A stretch of 64,000 nt of DNA, taken from NCBI RefSeq assembly GCF_027409185.1, contig NC_084469.1, positions 32,664,293 to 32,728,292 of the forward strand, in the 5' to 3' direction. A model generated the notes under the pieces. That model worked only from the letters and a program-made list of their open reading frames with translations. It ran no database searches and was not told the origin of the DNA. Both the position numbers and the translations under genes were made by a program. Shown one piece after another: positions 1-31,852 of this stretch (the first letter of the stretch is position 1; each line of letters begins with the position of its first letter). This stretch comes from Cynocephalus volans. Its lineage: Eukaryota > Chordata > Mammalia > Dermoptera > Cynocephalidae.

Positions 1-77
1 CCTGTTCTGAACATTACACATAAATGGAGTCATACTATATGTGGCCTTTGTTTTTTCTTTGTTTGTTGCTTTTTCTG

Positions 78-157
78 TGGCTGGCCTGTACGGGAATCCA
101 AACCCCTGATCTTAGTGTTGTAACACCGCACTCTAACCAGCTGAGCTAACCAGCCCA
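78..157 (-). mobile_element. CYN SINE monomer
   Basis: Antisense tRNA-Ile-like unit beginning TGGCTGGTTAGCTCAGCTGG on minus, inserted in the L1. Confidence 0.8.
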
Positions 158-1394
158 CCCAATATGTGGACTTTGCAACTGGCTTTTTTCATTTAGCGTA
201 ATATTTTCAAGTTCATCCATGTTGCAACATCTAGCAGTACTTTATTCCTTTTTATTGCCAAGGAATGCTGTTCCTTTTTACTCCATTGTGTAAATATGCC
301 ACATTTATCCATTTATCAGTTGGACATTTGGGTGGTTTCTACTTTTTGGCTATTATAAATAATGCTGCTGTGAGCATTCATGTACAGATTTTCACTTAGA
401 CATGTTTTCAGCTCTCTTGAATGTCTGTCTAGGAGTGGAATTGCCAGGTCATATGGTACCTCTGTTGAACATTTGAGGAACTGCCTAACTTTTCCGAAGT
501 GGCTGCTCCGTTTTACCTTCCCACCAGCAATGTATGAGGGTTCCAACTTCTCCACATCCTTGCCAACATTTGTTATTGTCTCTTCTGTCAATTATAGCCG
601 TCCTAGGGGGTGTGAAGTGGTATTTCATTGAGGTTTAATTTGCATTTCCCTGATGACTAATGATGCTGAGCGTCTTCTAAGATGCTTATTGGCCACTGTA
701 TATCTTCTTTGTAGAAATGTGTATTCAGATCCTTTGTCCATTTTTAAATTGGGTTGTCTTTATTGCTGAGTTGTAGTGATCCTTTTTATATTCTTGATAG
801 AAGTCCCTTATCAAATATATAATTTGCAAGTATTTTTTCCCATTCTGTTGATTGCCTTTTTACTTTCTTGAGGGCATCTTTTCAAGCACAAAAGTTTTAA
901 ATTTTGATGAAGTCCAATTTATTTATTTTTTCTTTTTTTTGGCTTTTCCTTTTGGTGTCATATGAAAGAAACCATTACCTGATCCAGAGTCATGAAGGTT
1001 TACTCTTATGTTTTCTTTTAAGATTTTTATGGTTTTAGCTCTTACATTTTTAGGTCTATCGCCCATTTTGAGTTAGGTTTTGGGTATAGTATGAGATAGG
1101 GGTTTAATGTATTCTTTTGCATGTGGATATCCAGTTGTCCCAGCACCATTTGTTGAAGACCATTGAATGGTATTGGCATTGTTGTTGAAAATCTATTGAA
1201 TATAAATGTAAGAATTTATTTGTGAGTCCTCAATTCTATTCCTTTGATCTATCTGTTATTATGCCAGTATCACACTGTCTTGATTATTGTAGCTTTGTAG
1301 TAAGTTTTGCAATTCAAAAGTGTGAGTTCCTCAACTTTGTTCTTTGTTTTCAAGATTGTTTGTCTATTATGGGTCCCTTGTACTTCCATATGAA

Positions 1395-1570
1395 TTTTTT
1401 TTTTTTTTTTTTTTTAAAGATGACCAGTAAGGAGATCTTAACCCTTGACTTGGTGTTGTCAGCACCACGCTCTCCCAAGTGAGTTAACCGGCCATCCCTA
1501 TTTAGGGATCTGAACCTGTGGCCTTGGTGTTATCAGTACCACACTCTCCCAAGTGAGCCACAGGCCGGCC
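1395..1570 (-). mobile_element. CYN SINE dimer
   Basis: Two tRNA-Ile-like units and a T tail on plus. The target duplication CTTCCATATGA is at 1383-1393 and 1571-1581. Confidence 0.9.
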
Positions 1571-2080
1571 CTTCCATATGATTTTTAGAGTAAGCTTATC
1601 AATTTCTGGAAAAAAAAGCTGAGATTTTGATAGAAGTGCATTGAATCTACTGATCTTAACAATGTTGTCTTCTGATACATGAACATGGGATATCTTTCCA
1701 TTTATGTAGGTCTTTAATTTCAAAATTGTTTTAGTTGTTTTCAGTGTACAAGTCTAAAACTTCTTTGGTTAAACTTATTCTTTTTGATACTATTGTAAAC
1801 GGAATTGTTTTCTTAATTTCATCTTTGGGTTATTTGTTGTAGTGTGTAGAAATACAGTGGATTTTTGTACGTTAATCTTGTATCCTGCAACCTTCCTGAA
1901 CTCATTTGTTAGTCCTAATAGATTTTTAAGGGATTCCTTAGGATTTTCTACATACAAGATCATGTTTTCTGCATAGAGATATAAATTTTTCCTTTCTAAT
2001 CTGGGTGCCTTTTATTTATTTTTCTTGTCTAATCACCTTAGCTAGAACCTCTGGTACAATATTAAACAGAAGAGGACATT

Positions 2081-2250
2081 TTTTTTTTTTTTTTGAAGAT
2101 GACCTGTAAGGAGATCTTAACCCTTGGCTTGGTGTTGTCAGCACCATGCTCAGCCAGTGAGTGAACCAGCCATCCCTATATAGGGATCTGAACCCATGGC
2201 CTTGTTGTTATCAGCACCACACTCTCCCGAGTGAGCCACAGGCCAGCCCC
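2081..2250 (-). mobile_element. CYN SINE dimer
   Basis: Antisense dimer flanked by AGAAGAGGACATT at 2068-2080 and 2251-2263. Confidence 0.9.
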
Positions 2251-2697
2251 AGAAGAGGACATTCTTGTCTTGTTCTTAGATTATTTAAAAAATATGTATT
2301 TACTTATTTCTATTCTTGAGAAACTTAAACTCATGGTGGGGATGAAATTAATATGTAAAATTGAGGTTGAAATTCATCGATGGGATAGCTTGTGACAAGC
2401 TAGAGTAGCTAGGGAAGATTTCCTGGGGAAAAAAACCTTGAGATTTGGCTTGGCTGACAGGAGAGAGGTCATTTTTAAGCAGGGCTGGGCACATGAACGT
2501 AGAAAAGAGTGGGCACGAGTTGTGTGCCTGGGAAGGGAGTCAGTGAGGACAGAGATGCTATAGAGATATAAGGGAGAGCAGTACTTGATCACCCAGTGTG
2601 CTGCAGGTCGCCCTACCACTCAGGCTGCCTGACTTCATGCAGATCCCTAGTGCTCCCAGATAGTCCTACACTTTCCATGCACCTGCTAGTAACTCCC

Positions 2698-2885
2698 TAA
2701 GCAGTGCTTTTCGAAGTGGGTCCACTGACCCTCTGCATTAGAGTCACCCAAGGTATCTGTTAAATATACAGATTCCTGCTCCTCACCCCAGACCTGTGGT
2801 GCTCAATCAGAATCTCTGGAGACAGATCGTAGGAGTCTGCTTCCCAAGTGGTTCTTACGTATCCTATAGTTTGAGAACTACTACC
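2698..2885 (-). mobile_element. MER5-like hAT-Charlie fragment
   Basis: Resembles the short MER5 non-autonomous DNA transposon: CACTGACCC...CACCCCAGACC...GAATCTCTGGAG...TTTGAGAACTACT. Old and diverged; strand uncertain. Confidence 0.55.
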
Positions 2886-3170
2886 CTAAGTTACCCTGTG
2901 TAGCGTCTGTCCCCAAGCTTTCCCACCTCATTCAGGCGCCCCTCCTACTGAGTAGGTGATCTTCCGTCCAACTTAATCATTAAAGTCAAGGTCATTGAAT
3001 ATTTATTGAGCTCCCTCATCTTTCCTCCTCTTTATGTCAACAGGCCACTGTCTCTTCTCTTCTCATTTCTTCCTGTCCTTCTCTCTCTCTCTTGTCTCAT
3101 TATTTACCCATGCCCTTGATATATCCCTTCCCACCTTCCAGTAGTTGGATAGACAAGAACCAGACTGCTG

Positions 3171-3278
3171 CTGGCTGGTTAACTCAGTTGGCTAGACTGC
3201 GGTGTTATAACACCAAGGTGAAGGATTCAGATACCCTTACTGGCCAGCCACAAAAAAAAAAAAAAAAAAAAAAAAAAA
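3171..3278 (+). mobile_element. CYN SINE monomer
   Basis: One tRNA-Ile-like unit with a long A tail, flanked by CAGACTGCTG at 3161-3170 and 3279-3288. Confidence 0.88.
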
Positions 3279-3288
3279 CAGACTGCTG

Positions 3289-4260
3289 AGAACAAAGAAT
3301 TTGAGTATCATGAGAAAGGGCTGGAGAAGGCCTATAGCAACAAAACAGCAGCATATTACAAAGCTGTACCAGTGTGCCAGGGGCAAGCCAGGACTGTCTG
3401 GTGGCTTCACAGGAGCAGAGCACCTCCCTCTGGAGGCTGCTCTTCTGGGTCACCTTCAGGGTGACCAAGAACATAGGCAGGCATAGTCTTTGAAGGGCCC
3501 ACATTTGTAGCCAAATCAGTGCACACATCGTATTTGATCTGTGTTGTACATCTCTGGGCATTCTGAATCTTAGATATGCGTATGAGAGAGAAATAGGCAC
3601 TGTTCTATTTTATCACTGCTGTAAACCAGTGGGAGATACAGTTTGTATACTATGGAATAAAAGCATACATATACACGTGTACATATGTATTACTAAAAAA
3701 AATCAGTTCCTCCAACATCCTCCTTTTTTGGCTTCTTCCCTTCCACAGACATGAGAGGTCTTCCCTATTCTGAAGACTTTTGTCTGACCCTGCCACCTCC
3801 TCTAGCTGTCATCTGATTTCCCCTTTCTCTCAAAGTTAAATTTCTCTGGAGAGGGCGCTGCCCCCATAGCTCGACTTCCTGATCACACTCCCCGCCGCCC
3901 CTGCCGTCTGCCTTCTTCTCTTACAGCTGCAGTTCTTTCAATGGTTCCCAGTGGTTTAGTAGGTGCTAAGGCCAGTGGTGTTTTTTCAGTGCCCTCTGAC
4001 TGCAGCGTGACGGTCTCCTCTCTGGTGTCTGTTCTCCTTCTGTTCTCTGTGTGCGACGTGGCCATCTCTCAGAGGCTGGCGTGGCTCTTTTATCTCACAC
4101 CCATGACTCTCTCTAACTTGTACTTCCAGATCCTTGTTTCTAACTTCCTGACAGACATGTCCTTCTGCGTATCCCCTAACACCTCAAACTCAGCATCCAA
4201 ACCCAAAGTGCTGGCCCTCAGCAGGGCATGGCCTTCTCTGTTCTTAAATTCCTGTCACCA
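3289..4260. other. MINK1 intron 1, no gene seen
   Basis: Unique-looking intronic DNA. Short open frames here have no recognisable relatives and no splice context. Confidence 0.5.
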
Positions 4261-4261
4261 C

Positions 4262-4720
4262 TTGTAACTTACTCAGCCCCCAAAGCCCAGCTCAAACACC
4301 ATCTCCTTCAGGTAGCCTGCCTGAGATTCCCAACCAGAATTTAATTCTGTCCCCTGAAACCATAGAACAGATCTTTTACCCAATCCAACTCCCTCTCACT
4401 TGGTGGGAGGAAAAGGAGGCCTCAAACAATTAAGTACTTGCTGAGGAACACACAGCCAATGCCAGAGTTCTCACTAGAAGGCCACTTGCAGTGCTCTTTC
4501 TACTCTACCAAGCCAAGTTTTTTCGTGGCTTTAGTGCTCTCAGTTACTCCTGTGACATATAATCATATACTGCTGCATATCCATATTTGGGTGCTTGGCC
4601 TGTCTATAAAATGATAAGGTTATGTGTTTCTCATATATTGTTGAGCTCTCCATTGTGCCCAATTCAGGAGTTGTCACATAATTAGTGCCCAATAAATATT
4701 TACTAGATGAATGAAATAAG
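4262..4720 (+). mobile_element. L2/MIR-type old repeats
   Basis: L2 3'-end signature (AGCTCAAACACCATCTCCTTC early, CAATAAATATTTACT late) with a MIR-like core near 4380-4530. Confidence 0.45.
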
Positions 4721-4756
4721 GTTGCCTTTTAGGAAGATACTTCAGAAAGTTTGTGG

Positions 4757-4850
4757 GGAGGCTGGCTGATTAGCTCAGTTGGTTAGAGCTCCAGTGTTGT
4801 AACACCAAGGTCAAGGGTTCTGATCCACTTACTGGCCAGCCAAAAAAAAA
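4757..4850 (+). mobile_element. CYN SINE monomer
   Basis: tRNA-Ile-like unit with A tail and duplication AAAGTTTGTGG at 4746-4756 and 4851-4861. Confidence 0.88.
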
Positions 4851-5328
4851 AAAGTTTGTGGAAAAGTAGAATTGAAAGACAATACGAATATCTCCATGAA
4901 CTTTCTGAAGTATCCTCGTGGACTTCCCCTGGTTAGGGCCTAGCCCAGTGCAGGGCAGATGTAGGCACTCAGAAAATACTTGTGGGTTGGTTAATGAGGG
5001 GCAGCTTTAAATATCAGGCTGATGTGTTTGGACTTTCTCCTCTAAGCAGAGGGGAGCCATGCCGGTTCTGGTCCAGAAAGGTCAGATAAGGAAAGCACTG
5101 TTTTAGAGGGTTAAACCAGGCAGTGGCAGCAGGAGGAAGATGTGTGGAGAGGACAGAAGGGATTGGTTTGAGGTAGCAGCTTCAGGACCTGAGAGGAAGA
5201 GACAAACCAGGGACATTGTGAAGGGAGAAAGGACAGATGACTGTGATGTGGAGAGGGAAGAAGGAGGGACAGAGGATGGTGCAGAGGCGGGATTTTTGTG
5301 GGGAAAATGGTGTTGGTAATGAAAAACA

Positions 5329-5379
5329 AAGAGTCAGGGGTTCAGGTCCCTGTACCGGCCAGCTGCCAAAAAAAAAAAA
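5329..5379 (+). mobile_element. CYN SINE, 5'-truncated
   Basis: Only the 3' half of one unit (GGTTCAGGTCCCTGTACCGG) and an A tail remain. Confidence 0.6.
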
Positions 5380-7129
5380 AGAAGAAGAAAAGCACAGAGG
5401 GATCGGCCCACGGGAGCATCTTCTGTGGAGGTGGCAAGGCACCGTGACCACTGTGGCTCACACATGAGCTCAACTCCATTCTCCCAGTCACCCTTCAAGT
5501 GACTATGGTCAGGAAATGGGCTTGAAACCCATGAATATAAATAGTGAACCCAGTGTGACTGATCTCAGAGCTTAGTCTTTCAGCCCTCAGTGCCTCCCAA
5601 ACATATGCGAAGGAGAAAGATTGAGAAGTAAGATTGCAAAACCAAAATGTATTTGTAGTGATCTGAGGTGATGGTGGCATATAATCGTGACTCTAAGAGG
5701 CCCGTCATATTTTCCCTCTTAGATTAGGAACATCGAGAACATGGTGACGTAAGTCTTTTCTCCCTCCTTCTCAGAAAGAACTAAAGTTAGATTCAAGAAA
5801 GGACTTCCCAACAACAGAGTTAAGAGGCTCCAGAATGGGCGTGCTCTTCTCTTGGGGAGATCTTTAGGGAGCTGTGTTCTCTTCAAGCCTCCAAGTCTAG
5901 AATTGCAGACAGACAGGATGACTTTTCAAGGTCCCTTGAAGCTCTTGGTCTCAGGCCTCTCACTAGTCCCCACACTGCAGCAATAGTGCCCCCCTTTCCT
6001 ATGGGTCCTCCTGTTTCTTTAAACCTGTTAAAGATTTTTTAGTAACTTTAGCTGGTGATAAATAATTGAACATAGACCCACGAAGTTCTTAGTCTGAGCA
6101 GCCCAGCCCTCATCAGAGCACATAGGAGGGTCCCTTCACCAACTTCTGTCAGGTCTTGCCCCAGAGCAGTTGCGGACGTTCTCTCAGGCTGCTGTGTGCC
6201 AGGCCTGGCCTGGGTGCTGGACGTGCTGGGTGAGCAAGGAGGGAATTCACAGACAGGTGGATATACAGTCACAGTGCGTGCACCGATAGGGCATGCATGG
6301 GGAGCCACGGGTGCATTTCCTATCCTCCAGCTCCTCTCTGAAGAAGCAAAGACAGTGCACAGCAAGGACGAGCTTAAAAAGCCTGGGGTGGGTGTCTTCC
6401 TGGTCGCCAGCATGCCCACAACATGTTCCAAATGCTTATTACTTCAGTGGATGAAGGGGTTTTTTGACTTGCTTGCAGGGGGTTTTTGGTGTGTGTAATG
6501 TATTTTTTTGCCTTTTGTTTTTTCTGGAAACTGTATTCGTTTTCAAAATCAGGGAGAAAGGAGTGTGAGATTCTTTACTTTTAGGGTTACCAGCACAGAG
6601 CCCGAAGCGTGCCTGGAGAGTTTATGCCTAAGTGTCCCCTCACTTTCTGCCTCCCCTCGAGTCCCTGAAGTCGGTGGGGAGGGGCCTTTCATCCTGCTGG
6701 AGGTGCAGGGGTGTGGACAGCTCCACCTCCTAACTTCTTTCTGTCTGGAGAAAGTTCTGCCAGGGGTGTGGGTGGTCTCCCAACAGAGCTGTGTTGCTCA
6801 GGGGCCAAGCCTGCCTGCGCCTGGCCCAGCGGGAGAGTGATCCTCTTTAGAGGCTTTGTTCAAGCCCTTCAGGCCCTCTCCTGGCACTGCTTGGCTTAGA
6901 AAAGTAGGAACAGAAAGTTCTCCCTTCTCACCTGCCCCTCCCAGAAGCCCTTTCTCACTATCACCTGCTGTCTCCCTCCCTGGAGGTCCCTTCTACTGCC
7001 CCCAAGTGCCTCAGACCCTGGCCTGGAAGCCCTGCGTCTCAGGAGTACTGGGAAGGGCAGAAAAGGACAAAAGGATGGTAACTCTCAAACCCCAGCTCCC
7101 TGCTAGCTCTCCTCATCCCTGCTTAAAAT
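5380..7129. other. MINK1 intron 1, no gene seen
   Basis: Mostly unique intronic sequence. The open frames near 6048-7131 are short, lack splice support and overlap one another. Confidence 0.5.
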
Positions 7130-7290
7130 GACAATAAAGACAGATAACTTTTATTGAGCACACGCACTGAGCCAGGCACCATCGTAAGCATTTTGTGAGT
7201 ACTGCCTCACAATTTACATCAGCCCCATAGGTAGGCCCTCAGGCATCCTCATTTTACAGATGAGGATACAGACACACAGAGACTGTTAGT
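7130..7290 (+). mobile_element. MIR SINE
   Basis: MIR core with TTATTGAGCAC, CTGAGCCAGGCACCAT and ATTTTACAGATGAGGA in order. Confidence 0.8.
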
Positions 7291-7530
7291 GAGTTTGAAA
7301 TTGGGAACATGTCTTTGAAAAGCCATCTGGGCTCTGACTTCCACATTCTTCCACCTCCTTCTGACTTTTCTCATAGAACATTAACTAAACCAATCCAGGG
7401 AAAGAGCAACTGGCCACCAGAGTTCCCCCTATGTAGTATATACTTGTAATATACTAGTATTCACTCTCATGTCCTGACTGAATACCACTTTTCTCCCCTC
7501 TAACTTCATCATCCTCTTCTGAAGCCCTGA

Positions 7531-24975
<17,445 letters not shown>

Positions 24976-25740
24976 TGGGGCCCTGGGCTGGACTGTCCTA
25001 CACTAGACCCAGCTCTCCCCCTACAGCCAGACTTCCCAGGCCGCCCCTCTTTCCCCTCCCTGGGCTTTTGCTTTTACTGGTTTGATTCACTGGAGCCTGC
25101 TGGGAACGTGACCTCCGACCCCCAATGCTTTTGTGATCACGTGACCATCCTCTTCCTCAACATGTTCTCCTCCCAAAACTGTGCCTGTCCCCAACTTCTG
25201 GGGAGGGACACATATTCCCCTTACCAGGAATTGAGTGGGCCTAGCCCCTCCTCCCCTTTTCTCTACTTAAGAGGAGAGTGCTTGGGGCTCAGACCCCTAA
25301 CCCCACTGCTGCTGACTGGGCAGGGCCCTGGACCCCTTTATTTGCACGTCAGGGGAGCCGGCTCCCCCCCTGAATGTACCAGACCCTGGGGGGGGTCACT
25401 GGGCCCTAGGTTTTAGGGGGGTCACCAGCCATTCCAGGGGCAGGGACCATTTCCTCATTTTCTGAAAGCACTTTAATGATTCCCCTCCCCCCAAACCCCA
25501 GGGAATGGAGGGGGGACCCCGCCAGCCAAAACATTCCCCCCTTTCCAGCCCCTATCTCCCCTTCTAGCCTCTGCCCTTCCCTGGTGGAGGGAGGGAGCAG
25601 GGAGCTCTCATCCTCCACGCCCCCTTGCTTGCATCTGTATATAGTGTGAGCATCAAGTAGCCCTTCTCCCTCGCCCACCCTTCCTCAATGTAGTGGCCTT
25701 GGATATCCCGTTTGTTAATAAAGACAATTCAACCAGCTCC
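24976..25740 (+). other. MINK1: MINK1 3' UTR
   Basis: C-rich 3' untranslated region following the MINK1 stop. It contains many pyrimidine and CCCC tracts and no long repeat. The end is inferred from the AATAAA at 25717-25722. Confidence 0.8.
25717..25722 (+). terminator. MINK1 polyadenylation signal
   Basis: Canonical AATAAA about 740 bases downstream of the MINK1 stop, the only canonical hexamer seen in the 3' UTR. Confidence 0.85.
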
Positions 25741-26297
25741 CATCATTTCAGGCCCCATTTTATTCTGTTTCTCTCACAATCCTGGATACCAGCCTGCAAA
25801 GAGCCTGCAGAGTTGGGATGAAGGAGGCAGGGTGGGGTGGAATCAGCAATGAGTGAGGCTTTATGGGGGTTGGGGGGACAGTGCTAGGCCAAAAAAAGCT
25901 AGAAGGAAGGACTGAGGGAGGGCCAGGGCATCCTCAGCCATAAACCTGTGGGCCCACGAGCAGCCTGCAGTGAGGGTATGTGGTCCCCACCCACTCTAAC
26001 AGAACCAGGCCAGAGAAGGCCAGGGCTCTCTGGCTCCAGCCTCCCTATGTGCAAGTTCTGCAGAGGGGTCCCTCCTGTTTAGCGATCAAATGGATAAAGC
26101 TTAGAAGCTCGTAGGCCTCCCAAGTCACCTGGGGCTGAGCCTGAGCAAGGCTGACTTGAGCAATCCTCGCTTTCTGGAGGATTGGCACCCAAGAGCCCGC
26201 CTGAACCGTCTGCCCCCTACTTCTGACCCCAGGACCGAGCCAGACCCACACACATGGGTACATGCAGTTCCTCTTGGGAAGTTCACAAAACACAGAT

Positions 26298-26303
26298 TTT
26301 ATT
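26298..26303 (-). terminator. CHRNE polyadenylation signal
   Basis: AATAAA on the minus strand (TTTATT on plus), about 110 bases beyond the CHRNE stop. It puts the CHRNE 3' end near 26280, roughly 540 bases from the MINK1 3' end on the other strand. Confidence 0.7.
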
Positions 26304-26411
26304 ATCAGTACTGGGAGAGGACCATAATACAGTGGTGGTGGCAGGCTCTTTTTTCAAAATCTATTTGCTACTGGAGAAAGGTGGGGAAGTCGGGGTCGGT
26401 GTGGACTCTGG

Positions 26412-30753
<4,342 letters not shown>

Positions 30754-30799
30754 TCTGCTCTCTGGTTCTCAGGGTTATTCTGAGCTCTGACAGGCTTGC

Positions 30800-30823
30800 G
30801 GGGGGGGGGGGGGGGGGGGGGGG
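30800..30823. repeat. G24 homopolymer in the CHRNE proximal promoter
   Basis: Twenty-four consecutive G on plus (C on the CHRNE sense strand), 47-70 bases upstream of the CHRNE ATG. It lies between the N-box and the start codon. The length may be imprecise because such runs are hard to sequence. Confidence 0.85.
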
Positions 30824-30861
30824 AGGCCAGGGTGCATGTGTCAGGGGGAGGAGGGTGTTAG

Positions 30862-30867
30862 TTCCGG
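30862..30867 (-). promoter_or_regulatory. CHRNE N-box (synapse-specific Ets site)
   Basis: The minus strand reads CCGGAA about 110 bases upstream of the CHRNE ATG. The N-box with this core is the known GABP/Ets element driving subsynaptic expression of CHRNE, and human mutations in it cause congenital myasthenia. Assignment rests on motif and position. Confidence 0.7.
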
Positions 30868-30944
30868 GCTGGGTTAGGGGACTGTCACCTAATCCACTAA
30901 CCACCCCTCCTATAGCTGGGAACATTTTGGCTGCTTCTAGACGC

Positions 30945-30950
30945 AGCTGC
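30945..30950 (-). promoter_or_regulatory. E-box upstream of CHRNE
   Basis: CAGCTG palindrome about 190 bases upstream of the CHRNE ATG. Myogenic bHLH factors act on E-boxes in muscle receptor promoters. A second CANNTG (CATGTG) is at 30835-30840. Function is inferred. Confidence 0.4.
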
Positions 30951-31656
30951 CCCATCCTGTGTTCTCTGTCCCCTGCCCCCACCCCATCCCAGCATCCTTT
31001 TTGCCTGGTCTTCAGCCAGGTTCCCAGCCACAGACCTGATCCTTTCATGAGAGGAGCAGGCTTTTAAAAGCACCTGGAACCATAAGCCTAGCAGCAGGGA
31101 ACGGGATACCCTGTTTTCAACATGCACTGGTGTCCTTTGAGTTTGCTGCCTTGTATAAGTGACTCCGCCTGATGAACACATCTGGGGATGTGACAAACCC
31201 CTTGCCTTCCATACTTACTCATGCGGAACACACACTGTCACCACCCACAGTCCAACCAAAGTCAACACTAATGCAGCTCCTCCTGGCAGAGTTTAGCAAA
31301 AAGCAGTGTCTCCATAAAGACCTAGTGATGTGACCTGTGGTCACAGACCCAGGATTAGTCTGCAATAAGAGACTCCACCTGGCAAAGGAGACCATGCTGA
31401 AATACAGGCTCCACCTCCTTCCACAACCTGATCCTCATGTCTGCCCACCCCTGCCCCTCTGGGTGTGATCACCTGCCAGAGACTCCTGTTTCTCTTTGCC
31501 TTTCCCTGCTGCCTCCTTTTGGCCACAGATGATAGTACTGTCTTCACCCCACCCTCTGAAACACCCATACACACTTTAATCGATTCTTTCAGTGTTCAAG
31601 TCTTCTTGAACCACTCTAATCAAACACTTGTGGTGCTTATTTAAAGTGTAGATTCC

Positions 31657-31838
31657 AGCGCCGGCCAGTGGCTCACTTGGGAGAGTGTGATGCTGATAAC
31701 ACCAAGGCCACGGGTTCGGATCTCTATATAGGGATGGCCGGTTAGCTCTCATGGGTGAGCGTGGTGCTGACAACACCAAGTCAAGGGTTAAGATCCCCTT
31801 ACCGGTCATCTTTTAAAAATAAATAAATAAATAAAAAT
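31657..31838 (+). mobile_element. CYN SINE dimer
   Basis: Flanked by AAAGTGTAGATTCC at 31643-31656 and AAAGTGCAGATTCC at 31839-31852, one mismatch. Confidence 0.9.
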
Positions 31839-31852
31839 AAAGTGCAGATTCC

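Larger units (their letters stand above)
1..2330 (-). mobile_element. LINE-1 3' part, antisense, in MINK1 intron 1
   Basis: The stretch reads as the reverse complement of an old L1 3' UTR (near 540-660, GCATTTCCCTGATGACTAAT) and then ORF2 (near 1580-2040). It is interrupted by CYN SINEs at 78, 1395 and 2081. Reading frames are broken. Confidence 0.75.

Noticed and set aside
3205-3600. 131-residue minus-strand frame across 3.2-3.6 kb
   Set aside because: It runs through the A tail of a CYN SINE (poly-F in translation) inside MINK1 intron 1.
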